From an uncultured Bacteroidales bacterium (GTDB taxonomy: Bacteria; Bacteroidota; Bacteroidia; Bacteroidales; Bacteroidaceae): a stretch of DNA of 64,000 bases. The translations under genes and the position numbers were made by a program. The stretch lies in NCBI GenBank assembly GCA_902800305.1, contig CADCDP010000001.1, forward strand, positions 124,001-188,000, given 5' to 3'. The notes below the pieces were generated by a model. That model saw only the letters and a program-made list of their open reading frames with translations. It was not told the DNA's origin and made no database searches. Positions 41,678 to 50,127 of the stretch are shown here, one piece after another. Each line of letters opens with the position of its first letter. The first letter of the stretch is position 1.

Positions 41678-43036
41678 TCATCGTGCCAACTCCTGACACA
41701 CGCGGTCTTGGTAGTCGCGGGCGACTTTGGCCGTAAGCACCCCATTGATGAGGATGGAGAAGGCAAGTTGGTGGCCGTTGGAGGCAGTGACGTAGCCAGA
41801 AAGGGCAATGACCCCTTCGAGTGTGCCCGTTTTGGCATGGACATTGCGGTAGGCGTTGCCTGTGCGCATCCGCTCATCGAGTGTCCCGTCCACACCAGCG
41901 ATGGGGAGGGCAGGGTAGAAGTATTGGTAGATGCTGGGCGTCTTGTAGGCGTAGCGCAACATGGCCACTTGGGCGTCGGGGCTGATGTAGTTGTAGAGCG
42001 ACACGCCGCTGCCGTCGGCCACTTCTACGTAGCTGGTGGCCACCCCTGCTTTGCGGAGTACATTCTCCACTTGTCTTGCGCCGTCTTTCCATGAGCAATG
42101 GCGACCTGTGTTGAGGTTGGCGAGTTGGAAGAAGACGGCCTCGGCATGGAGGTTGTCGGAGTTTTTCAGCATCCGCTGCATCACTTGTTCGATGGTGCGA
42201 GTGTTGGTGTAGAAGTTGCGACCATTGTGACCGTACTCCTTCATGCCGTAGTCGATGGCGATTCTGTCGTCGGCAGGATAAATGTTCAGGCTGCTGAGCT
42301 CTTGGCTGAGCACATAGGCGAAGTGGGTGGCGGGATGGAAAGAGGCATCTTTCGAGTATCCGCTGAAATTGGGATAGGTCTTGCCGCGTTCCACCATCAA
42401 TGCACAGAGGTATGGCTCATACTTGCTGGGCACATCGTCCCAGCACCAACCGTTGCCGTAGAGGTCGGAGTTCTTCATGCTAGCATCGGCATAGATTTTG
42501 CCGTTGATGCGCTGGATGCCAAGGTCACTAATGGTTTGAGCCAACTCTTTCAGGTCGCTGTAGGTGTACATGGGGTCGAAGTCGCCCACCACGTAGATGT
42601 CGCCGTTGAGGGTTCTGTCGGAAGTGATGCTGCCCGTGTAGTAGGCACGGGTCTTGAACTCATGTTGTGCCCCGAGCACACTCAACGCAGAGATGGCAGT
42701 GAGCACTTTCTGGGTGGAAGCAGGGCGCATCACTTTCCGGTTGTTGTAGCCCCACAGAAAAGCGTCGGTGGTGAGGTCCCACACGCAGATGCCCGTATGA
42801 TAGTAGGCATGGTCAGCCTCGCGAGCCAGTTTGTCGAGCTGTATCTTCACCCGTTCTTCCCAAGGCATCTCCACTTCTTCGGGTGGCAGAGATTCGAGAT
42901 CGGCAGAATTTTTAATGGTCACATCTTCTTGTGCATGGAGTGGCAGGAATAAGAAGAGTAACAAGGCGGTGAGGGAAAGACTCAGTAGCCTTTTCACTCT
43001 TCTGAATCCTTTTTCTTTCTTCGTTGTTGAATACAT
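41678..43036 (-). CDS. dacB: D-alanyl-D-alanine carboxypeptidase/endopeptidase (PBP4 type)
   Basis: Periplasmic S13-family penicillin-binding protein that trims peptidoglycan peptides and crosslinks. All three active-site motifs are present: SxxK in RPASTQKVL, SxN in KNSDNLHAE and KTG in HAKTGTLEG. The signal peptide is LLSLSLTALLLFLFLPLHAQ. With ATG 43036 the protein is 452 residues and overlaps the upstream PH-like gene by 43 bases. A GTG at 42997 overlaps that gene's stop as GTGA and would give a compact signal peptide starting KRLLSL, so it is a credible alternative. Last gene of the nadB/M16/PH/dacB cluster. Confidence 0.92.
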   Translation of the reverse strand: MYSTTKKEKGFRRVKRLLSLSLTALLLFLFLPLHAQEDVTIKNSADLESLPPEEVEMPWEERVKIQLDKLAREADHAYYHTGICVWDLTTDAFLWGYNNRKVMRPASTQKVLTAISALSVLGAQHEFKTRAYYTGSITSDRTLNGDIYVVGDFDPMYTYSDLKELAQTISDLGIQRINGKIYADASMKNSDLYGNGWCWDDVPSKYEPYLCALMVERGKTYPNFSGYSKDASFHPATHFAYVLSQELSSLNIYPADDRIAIDYGMKEYGHNGRNFYTNTRTIEQVMQRMLKNSDNLHAEAVFFQLANLNTGRHCSWKDGARQVENVLRKAGVATSYVEVADGSGVSLYNYISPDAQVAMLRYAYKTPSIYQYFYPALPIAGVDGTLDERMRTGNAYRNVHAKTGTLEGVIALSGYVTASNGHQLAFSILINGVLTAKVARDYQDRVCQELAR

Positions 43037-43428
43037 TTTATAAAATCTTCTTCGTTATTAGGGTTGATGTAATATTCTGTGTTGTCTTTTAGCACGATCA
43101 CCAAGCTTGTTCGCAGAGGTTTTTGTCCTACTCTCCAATGGTTAATGCGGTCGATTTTGGCGATTTCATCGAGGGAAATGACCCGCTTCTTTGCGAATCG
43201 CCCTTTGCTGATGATGAGCGTCCGGTCGGTTGTGATGGTGTAGGTCGAGTGTATCATTCTCTCGATGATGATGACCATGGCAAGCAGGTCGATGGTGAGC
43301 AGCAAGCCGCTCCCCTGTCGGGTCAGCATGTCGGTATGCCACACGAAATAAATGGCTACTGACAGCAGGGCTGCCAGTAGCACATAGTTTCCAATCGCGA
43401 TTTTCGTATGGAAGAGCCTGTTCATCAT
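42994..43428 (-). CDS. Small membrane protein with PH-like domain
   Basis: 144 residues. Two hydrophobic helices (about residues 15-31 and 40-56) form a hairpin, followed by a cytoplasmic beta-rich part (STYTITTDRTLIISKGRFA, VISLDEIAKIDRI, SLVIVLKDNTEYYINPNNEE) that looks like a bacterial PH-like domain. The tail is basic (QQRRKKKDSEE). Function is unknown; such proteins are common single-copy envelope proteins in Bacteroidota. Its ATG overlaps the stop of the M16 protease gene, and its end overlaps dacB, which suggests tight co-expression. Confidence 0.7.
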   Translation of the reverse strand: MMNRLFHTKIAIGNYVLLAALLSVAIYFVWHTDMLTRQGSGLLLTIDLLAMVIIIERMIHSTYTITTDRTLIISKGRFAKKRVISLDEIAKIDRINHWRVGQKPLRTSLVIVLKDNTEYYINPNNEEDFIKCIQQRRKKKDSEE

Positions 43429-46223
43429 TCAATCGGGCTGGTCATGCCGACCTCAATGTGGTTGCCACTCTTGAAGATTTTGCGTGCCATCTCCTGAATG
43501 TCGGCGGCGGTGATGCTGTTGAGGGTTTCCTCGAAAGGAGTCACGTTGTCTTCACCGTAGCGAGCGTAAGTGACCATCTGCCCCATCCAATAGCCGTTGT
43601 TCTTCACGCTTTCAGCATGGTGGCGCGTCATATATTCCTTCACCTTTTGGAGGTCTTCTTCCTTCGGACCGTTGTTCATCATGTCTTCCACGCCCTTATA
43701 GACGATTTCGGTCATCTTTTCGCGCTTCTCAGGAGCGGTGGGTAACTGAATCTGCACCGTCGCTTCCTCGATGGGGTAGCGGCTGAGACCAGCGCTGACG
43801 GGCACACCGTAGGCACCGCCTTCGTCTTCACGCACCGTTTCGGTGTAAGTCATGTCCATGATTTGTTCCAGCATGTCGATGACGAGGCTGTTCTTCAAGT
43901 TCACCTTCATAGGTGTGTGGTAAATGAAGAGTACGATGGCATTGGGTGTCTCCTGCTTCTTCTCGAACACATTTTTCACGATTCCATCGGTCATCTTCAG
44001 GTCAATGATGTTGTACTTCTCCGAGCCCTTCTTGGTGGGCAGAGCACCGAGATATTTGGCCAACAACGGAGTAATGGTGTCGAGGTCGCAATCTCCTACG
44101 ATGAAGAACTCAAAGTCGTCGCCATCGGCGAAACGTTCTTTGTACAGTTCGATGATGCGGTCGTAGTTAATCTTGTCGAGGTCTTCGGCCTTGGTGCGAA
44201 CGGCACGTACATTATTATTATATAGCACTTTGGCGATGGTGTCGCGCAGAGCTGTGGTAGGTTGCATCTCTTGGTTCTGCAGGCTGGCCTTGCTGCGCTG
44301 AAGTGCGGAGTTGAAAGCCTCTACATCCTTGCGAGGTGCGGTGAACTTGAGGTAAGTGAGCTGCATGAGGGTCTCGAAGTCCTTCTTGACACACGAACCC
44401 GACACACTTTCCCCATCGCTGTTCACGCTGGTGCTCACGCCTGCCTGAATGCCCGCCAGTTTCTTGTTCAGTTCTGTGTTGCTGAAGTTACCCCAGCCAC
44501 CGTTGCCGACCCAGTCGATGTTGCCCGTCTGGTCGTATTCTTCGTTAGGATAGAGCGATGTGCCACCCCAGCTGACGGCTCGCAACTGAATCTGGTTGGG
44601 CGAGAAGTCCGTCTTTTTTACGTGTACCTTCACGCCGTTTTTGAGGGTGATGAGCTTGGCATCAAACTTATCGTCCTCCACCTTCTTCACCTTGCCGGGC
44701 TTGGGCATCTTGGCAATGAGAGGTTCGTTGTTCACTTCTTCTTTCAGCGGCTCGATGTTTTCGGCCTCCACCTCTGCCATCCAGTTGAGAATGTCCTCTT
44801 TGGAAGGCAGAATGTTGTCTTCCTTGTCGGCAGCGAAGATGGTTGCGGCAAAATTGTCGGATGGCATCTGCTGGAGCATTTGGTTCACCATGTCAACATT
44901 CGTCATCGGAACCAGTTGATTGGCTGTAGCGTATGCCCACTCGATGCCAGGCATTGGCTCGTTGTCGATGAAGTGGCGTACACATTCGTTCACGTAGCTG
45001 TTGCTATACACCTTGTCGCGGTGCAGGTAGGCACTCTCTATCTGTGAGAGGTATTCTGACTTGAAGCGTTCGTATTCTGCAACCGTGAAGCCATGCTTCT
45101 TGGCACGGAGGATTTCGCGGTAGAGTGCCTGAATACCTTTCTTATATTCGTTGTCCTTGCAGATAACGTCGCCACTGAAAGCAGCCTTGGTGTTAGCCAC
45201 GATATAATCTCCATATCCGAAGTCGGCAGAGATGAACGGTGGATTCTCTTTTTGGAGGATGTCGCTGATACGCTCGCTGAACATACTCGACATGGCGTTG
45301 GTCATAAGGTTCACCATGAGGTAGGGGAGGGTGCCCTTCTGTTCGCGTGGGAAAGCTTCGTCTTTCCACATCAGTGAAACGATGTTTCGGGGTTGTTCCT
45401 TGTCTTTGTTGATGGACACGAGCGGTTCCGTGGTGTCGGGTACAGGAAAATACTCAAACGGAGCGGCATCGGCTCCAGCTGGCTGGATGTCGGCGAACAC
45501 CTTCTGAATCTTCTGCTCTATCTCGTCCACGTCAATGTCGCCCACGATGACTACGGATTGCAAATCGGGACGATACCACTTGCGGTAGTAGCTGCGCAGA
45601 GCTTCGTAGGGGAAATTCATCACGATGTCCATGGTACCGATGGGCAGACGAACGCCAAACTTACTGTTGGGGTACAGTTCTGGCAGTGCCTTCTCATACA
45701 TGCGCATCATGGCAGAAGAGCGCATTCGCCATTCCTCGTTGATGACACCACGCTCCTTGTCTATCTCCTTGTCTTCGAGCAGGAGGTCATGGCTCCAGTC
45801 GTGCAGGATGAGGAGGCAGGAGTCGATGGCTCCAGCTGTCTCCACGTTCACGTTGTCGATGTTGTAAACGGTTTCAGTGAAGGAGGTGTAGGCATTGAGA
45901 TTCTCACCAAACTTCACGCCAATAGTTTCCAGATACTTCTTCAGACGGTCGCCGGGGAAGTTCGTGGTGCCGTTGAAACACATGTGCTCCAAGAAGTGTG
46001 CCAGTCCTCGCTGGTCTTCTTCTTCCTGCACCGAACCCACTTTCTGGGCGATGTAGAAGAAAGCACGTTTTTCTGGCCACTCATTGTGACGCAAGTAATA
46101 AGTCAGTCCGTTGGGCAGTGTGCCTTTACGCACAGCAGGATCCATCGGAATGTTCATGTCTTGTGCAACGGCACTGCCTATTGAAGCAACTGCCATCACT
46201 AATGCAAACAAAAACTTTTTCAT
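43425..46223 (-). CDS. M16-family zinc metallopeptidase, two-domain, secreted
   Basis: 932 residues with a signal peptide (FALVMAVASIGSAVAQ). The inverted zinc motif HxxEH is at residues 76-80 (LAHFLEHMCFNG), with the downstream Glu in KERGVINEEWRMR. Two M16 halves are present, the second starting about residue 515 (TLKNGVKVHVKKTDFSPNQ) and lacking the zinc motif, as in pitrilysin-like and PqqL-type enzymes. It probably degrades peptides in the periplasm. Starts about 107 bases after nadB, with an inverted repeat in between, and couples to the PH-like gene by overlap. Confidence 0.9.
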   Translation of the reverse strand: MKKFLFALVMAVASIGSAVAQDMNIPMDPAVRKGTLPNGLTYYLRHNEWPEKRAFFYIAQKVGSVQEEEDQRGLAHFLEHMCFNGTTNFPGDRLKKYLETIGVKFGENLNAYTSFTETVYNIDNVNVETAGAIDSCLLILHDWSHDLLLEDKEIDKERGVINEEWRMRSSAMMRMYEKALPELYPNSKFGVRLPIGTMDIVMNFPYEALRSYYRKWYRPDLQSVVIVGDIDVDEIEQKIQKVFADIQPAGADAAPFEYFPVPDTTEPLVSINKDKEQPRNIVSLMWKDEAFPREQKGTLPYLMVNLMTNAMSSMFSERISDILQKENPPFISADFGYGDYIVANTKAAFSGDVICKDNEYKKGIQALYREILRAKKHGFTVAEYERFKSEYLSQIESAYLHRDKVYSNSYVNECVRHFIDNEPMPGIEWAYATANQLVPMTNVDMVNQMLQQMPSDNFAATIFAADKEDNILPSKEDILNWMAEVEAENIEPLKEEVNNEPLIAKMPKPGKVKKVEDDKFDAKLITLKNGVKVHVKKTDFSPNQIQLRAVSWGGTSLYPNEEYDQTGNIDWVGNGGWGNFSNTELNKKLAGIQAGVSTSVNSDGESVSGSCVKKDFETLMQLTYLKFTAPRKDVEAFNSALQRSKASLQNQEMQPTTALRDTIAKVLYNNNVRAVRTKAEDLDKINYDRIIELYKERFADGDDFEFFIVGDCDLDTITPLLAKYLGALPTKKGSEKYNIIDLKMTDGIVKNVFEKKQETPNAIVLFIYHTPMKVNLKNSLVIDMLEQIMDMTYTETVREDEGGAYGVPVSAGLSRYPIEEATVQIQLPTAPEKREKMTEIVYKGVEDMMNNGPKEEDLQKVKEYMTRHHAESVKNNGYWMGQMVTYARYGEDNVTPFEETLNSITAADIQEMARKIFKSGNHIEVGMTSPIE

Positions 46224-46254
46224 CTTTGTACTTAATTATGTTCTTTTATTTTTT

Positions 46255-46330
46255 AACAACGGATTTCACGGATTACACGAATTTTCTTGGAGTGTGTGGA
46301 TAATCCGTATAATCCGTGCAATCCGTTGTT
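46255..46330. repeat. Inverted repeat of AATCCGT units between nadB and the M16 gene
   Basis: Perfect 11-bp outer arms AACAACGGATT (46255-46265) / AATCCGTTGTT (46320-46330) are continued by CACGGATTA (46267-46275) / TAATCCGTG (46310-46318). The inner sequence repeats ATAATCCGT. It ends at the last base before the nadB stop. It may reduce read-through from nadB into the M16 gene. It resembles the larger palindrome at 55854-55994 in design (AACAACG-AATT outer arms). Confidence 0.8.
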
Positions 46331-47920
46331 TTACTTCTTGTCCAATGCGTGTTTTGCATAATCCACCGTATAGTGCAGTCCTCGGCTTTCCTTGCGTTCG
46401 AGTGCCTGTCGCGTGATGAGATAGCCCACGTTAATCATGTTGCGAAGCTCACAGATGTCGCGGGTGGGTTTCACACGCTTGAACAGATGCTCCGTCTCTT
46501 CGTAGAGCAGGTCGAGACGCTCCCAGGCACGGTGCAGACGGAGGTCACTGCGCACAATGCCTACGTAGGTGGACATAATCTGGCCCACTTCCTTCACGTC
46601 CTGAGCGATAAGTACCTTCTCCTCGTTTGACATCGTGCCTTCGTCATTCCAAGCGGGCACCTTGTCATTGAATTCATACTGGTCAACCACTTCGAGCGAA
46701 TGCTTGGCAGCAGCGTCAGCATACACCACTGCTTCTATCAAAGAGTTGGAAGCCAGACGGTTGCCGCCATGAAGCCCAGTGCAAGAGCATTCTCCTACTG
46801 CATAGAGTCGCTTGATGCTCGACTGCCCGTCCAAGTCCACCTTGATGCCGCCACACATATAGTGCGCACTCGGCGCCACAGGAATGTACTCCTTCGTGAT
46901 GTCGATGCCGATGCTGAGGCACTTCGCGTAGATGTTGGGGAAGTGATGCTTTGTCTCTTCGGGGTCTTTGTGTGTCACGTCCAGACACACGTGGTCGAGC
47001 GCATGAATCTTCATCTCATTGTCGATGGCACGTGCCACGATGTCGCGTGGAGCCAGCGAAAGCCGCTCGTCATACTTTTGCATGAACTCTTCGCCGTTGG
47101 GCAGTCGCAAGATGCCACCGTAGCCACGCATGGCCTCCGTGATGAGGTAGGCGGGATGCGTCTCGGCAGGGTTGAATAGCACCGTCGGATGGAACTGGAC
47201 AAACTCCATGTCCTTCACCTTGCCTTTTGCACGATATACCATTGCGATGCCGTCGCCCGTAGCGATGTTGGGGTTCGAAGTTGTCGCATAGATGGCACCT
47301 GTTCCACCTGTTGCCATCAGTGTCACCTTCGACAGGTAGGTGTCCACCTTCCCCGTATTCGGGTTCAGCACGTAAGCCCCGTAACATTCGATGTCGGGTG
47401 TGCGGCGCGTCACACGGATACCCAGATGATGCTGCGTGATAATCTCCACGGCGAAATGATGCTCCAATACCTCGATGTCGGGGTGGTTGCGCACTGCTTC
47501 CATCAAGCCACGCTGAATTTCGGCACCCGTGTCGTCGGCATGGTGCAGGATGCGGAACTCCGAGTGACCACCCTCGCGATGCAAGTCAAACGAACCGTCC
47601 TCCTTCTTGTCGAAATTGACACCCCATTTTAAAAGGTCTTTGATGCCGGCAGGACCGCCCATCACCACTTGCTTCACCGCCTCTGGGTCGCTGATCCAGT
47701 CGCCCGCAATCATGGTGTCTTCAATGTGCTTTTCGAAGTTATCGACGAGCAGGTTAGTCACTGACGCAATGCCACCTTGCGCCTTTGCCGTATTGGCTTC
47801 CTCCAACGAAGTCTTGCAGATGATGGCAATCTTGCCTTTCTTCGCTTCTGCCACCTTCAGGGCATAACTCATCCCAGCTACACCAGAGCCGATGATGAGG
47901 AAATCGTATCTCTTAGTCAT
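46331..47920 (-). CDS. nadB: L-aspartate oxidase
   Basis: FAD enzyme oxidising aspartate to iminoaspartate for NAD synthesis. From ATG 47920 it is 529 residues. Landmarks: FAD-binding IIGSGVAGMSYALKVAE, AKAQGGIASV, the active-site block REGGHSEFRILHHADDTGAE, EFVQFHPTVL and GLHGGNRLASNSLIE. An in-frame start at 47971 was rejected because it lies upstream of the predicted promoter. No nadA or nadC lies nearby. Confidence 0.94.
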   Translation of the reverse strand: MTKRYDFLIIGSGVAGMSYALKVAEAKKGKIAIICKTSLEEANTAKAQGGIASVTNLLVDNFEKHIEDTMIAGDWISDPEAVKQVVMGGPAGIKDLLKWGVNFDKKEDGSFDLHREGGHSEFRILHHADDTGAEIQRGLMEAVRNHPDIEVLEHHFAVEIITQHHLGIRVTRRTPDIECYGAYVLNPNTGKVDTYLSKVTLMATGGTGAIYATTSNPNIATGDGIAMVYRAKGKVKDMEFVQFHPTVLFNPAETHPAYLITEAMRGYGGILRLPNGEEFMQKYDERLSLAPRDIVARAIDNEMKIHALDHVCLDVTHKDPEETKHHFPNIYAKCLSIGIDITKEYIPVAPSAHYMCGGIKVDLDGQSSIKRLYAVGECSCTGLHGGNRLASNSLIEAVVYADAAAKHSLEVVDQYEFNDKVPAWNDEGTMSNEEKVLIAQDVKEVGQIMSTYVGIVRSDLRLHRAWERLDLLYEETEHLFKRVKPTRDICELRNMINVGYLITRQALERKESRGLHYTVDYAKHALDKK

Positions 47921-47941
47921 GGTTAGATAATATTGACGTTG

Positions 47942-47972
47942 CAAAGGTACAACTATGTGAGAGAAAAACAAA
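47942..47972 (-). promoter_or_regulatory. nadB promoter, inside a repeated promoter module
   Basis: On the minus strand TTTG (complement of 47969-47972), 19 bases, then TACCTTTG (complement of 47942-47949). The surrounding 47942-48027 is similar to the argB upstream units at 55455 and 55541, including the shared stretches GAGTTTTTCCGAA and CGAAGTCAAA. Confidence 0.75.
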
Positions 47973-48097
47973 ATTTATTTGAGTTTTTCCGAATGTGAGT
48001 ACTTTCGGCGAAGTCAAATCTACATAAAAAGATTGATTTAGAAGCTTGAAATGATGTTATAGTGTGTTAATGTGGAGAAAAAGAAGAGTTTTTGTGT

Positions 48098-48105
48098 TAC
48101 CTTTG
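48098..48105 (+). promoter_or_regulatory. -7 box of the TPR gene promoter
   Basis: TACCTTTG, an exact -7 box, lies 27 bases before the ATG at 48132. No convincing TTTG is seen at the -33 position. Confidence 0.55.
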
Positions 48106-48131
48106 CATTGAAATTCTAATTGTATAAAGTT

Positions 48132-50126
48132 ATGATGAGAAACAAGAGAATGTTGTTGTCGTGCTTGATGGCTGGTGTGGCTTTGTGCCTACAGGCGCAG
48201 CAGACAGCGGTGAGGGCATTGGCTGATGGCCACTATGAGGGGGCAAAGCAGCAGTTGGAGCGTCTGGTGGACGGAAGAAGTGGGGGTGGAACGGTGTCGG
48301 AAGAGGCTGAAGCGCTTATGTTGGTGTGCGACTATGTGACGGACGTGCCAGGCACGGCTGACCGCATGGGGAGCTACGTGGAGGCGCATCCGCTGTCGCA
48401 GTATGCAGATGTGTTGTGTGTGTTTCGGCGCAATTTGTTGGTCAAGGAGTCTCGTTTCGACGAAGCGCTGGAGGTATTCTTCGCTGATGAAGCCGAAGGT
48501 CGTAGGGTGGCTACTCCTTTGGCTTTTCCGTTGACAGGATTGAGCGACGAGGTGGACAGTTACAATGACGTGGTTTATCGTCTGGCTGGCGAACGTCTGT
48601 ATGACGAGGGACAGTGGGGACGTGCATTGCCTTATTTGGAGGCAGGCGAGAAGACCCGCACTTCGTTGTATAAGTTGGGTATGTGCCACTATCGTGGGGG
48701 CTTGTTCGATAAGGCTCACGACGTGTTGGTGGAGTCGGCTGGAACCGACGAGGATGAGATGGCGCAGAATGCTTGGCTTCATGCTGGCATCGCTGCCTTG
48801 CAGACGGGCAGGAAGCAGGATGCGCAGGTGGCTTTCAGGAATGCATCGCAAATGTCGGTCGCTCCCGTGCTTCGTGAACAGGCTTTGTATAACTATGCGT
48901 TGACCTTGCATGAGCAGTCATCGCCTACGACTATCACAGTGATGGAGCAGTTTCTGCATGATTTTCCTACGTCACAGTATGCCTTGCCTATCTCGCAATG
49001 TCTGACGGAGGTGTATATGACGAAGAAGGACTATTCGAAGGCACTCAGTGCCATCAATAAGGTGCAGACACCGAATGCCGATACACAGGCCGACAAGCAG
49101 AAGGTGCTCTATAACTTAGCATTTGAGGAACTGAACAAGAACCATGTGCAGGAGGCACTCACCTACGCTACACAGGCTGTCGCATTGGGTGGACAGGATG
49201 TTGAGGCACAAGCGGAATCTTACTACATCAAGGGTGACTGCAACTATCGGTTGGGCAACTATGCGTTGGCTGCCAACGACCTCAACACAGCCATCAATCT
49301 GGGAAGGCAGATGGCTGGTGGACAACTGAAGAATCAGGCGTATGCGGTGTATAGCTTGGGTTATGCACAGTTTAAGCAACAGAAGTATAATGCGGCCATC
49401 ACACAGTTTGGAAAGGTGGCTGAACTGACCGATGCGAGCATGGGGATGAAGGCCGATGCCTACAACCGTATGGGCGACTGCTATTTGAATATGCGCAGCT
49501 ATGACGAGGCGAACGCTTGCTATGTGAAGGCCAAGGCGACCGACCGCACGTTGGGCGACTATTCGATGTTGCAACAGGCGTACATCGAAGGTTTGCGAGG
49601 CAACTATGACAAGAAGGTGCAGATTATCAACCAAATGAATGCCGAGTATGCGGGTTCTTCGCTTGCGGCCAAAGCTCTCTATGAACAGGGCAGGGCTTAC
49701 GTATTGTCGGGCAGGGAAGACGAAGCGGCCACGACGTTCAGTTCCCTCGCTATGCAATACCCTCAAAGCGAATACGCTCAGAAGGCAAGGGAAGAGTTGC
49801 AGACCATGGCGACGAACATTGCCATGCAGGATTCCATCGCGGCGGCGCAGGACTCAATAGAGACAGAGGCGGCCAAAGCTCCCGTGCTGGCAGCTCAGAA
49901 GCTGTATGAGGCAGGGCAATATGAACAGGCGGAGCAGCAACTGAACGCTGCCATCGATAAAGGCATCAGCAAACCTTATTGGTTGGCTCGTGCATTTATT
50001 TTGCTGAGCGACATCTACAAGGCTGAGGGTCGCGATGTGGAGGCACGGCAGACGCTGGAGTCGCTGAAGGCAAACTACAAGGAGGATGACGACATTAAGG
50101 AAATGATACATCAACGAATGAATTGA
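48132..50126 (+). CDS. Periplasmic tetratricopeptide-repeat protein
   Basis: 664 residues with a signal peptide (MLLSCLMAGVALCLQAQ). The rest is mainly TPR-type helical repeats, for example EALTYATQAVALGG, SYYIKGDCNYRLGNYALAAN, AYSLGYAQFKQQKYNAAITQ-like units and AKALYEQGRAYVLSGREDEA. No catalytic motif is seen. It is probably a periplasmic or outer-membrane-associated scaffold. It directly precedes the outer-membrane barrel gene with one base between stop and start, so the two products may interact. ATG 48132 or 48135 gives a normal signal peptide; a TTG at 48120 is unlikely. Similar TPR/barrel pairs are common in Bacteroidales but have no agreed function. Confidence 0.82.
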   Translation: MMRNKRMLLSCLMAGVALCLQAQQTAVRALADGHYEGAKQQLERLVDGRSGGGTVSEEAEALMLVCDYVTDVPGTADRMGSYVEAHPLSQYADVLCVFRRNLLVKESRFDEALEVFFADEAEGRRVATPLAFPLTGLSDEVDSYNDVVYRLAGERLYDEGQWGRALPYLEAGEKTRTSLYKLGMCHYRGGLFDKAHDVLVESAGTDEDEMAQNAWLHAGIAALQTGRKQDAQVAFRNASQMSVAPVLREQALYNYALTLHEQSSPTTITVMEQFLHDFPTSQYALPISQCLTEVYMTKKDYSKALSAINKVQTPNADTQADKQKVLYNLAFEELNKNHVQEALTYATQAVALGGQDVEAQAESYYIKGDCNYRLGNYALAANDLNTAINLGRQMAGGQLKNQAYAVYSLGYAQFKQQKYNAAITQFGKVAELTDASMGMKADAYNRMGDCYLNMRSYDEANACYVKAKATDRTLGDYSMLQQAYIEGLRGNYDKKVQIINQMNAEYAGSSLAAKALYEQGRAYVLSGREDEAATTFSSLAMQYPQSEYAQKAREELQTMATNIAMQDSIAAAQDSIETEAAKAPVLAAQKLYEAGQYEQAEQQLNAAIDKGISKPYWLARAFILLSDIYKAEGRDVEARQTLESLKANYKEDDDIKEMIHQRMN

Positions 50127-50127
50127 T

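Noticed and set aside
46224-46254. Promoter directly upstream of the M16 gene
   Set aside because: No TAnnTTTG box could be found on the minus strand here; transcription from nadB cannot be excluded.
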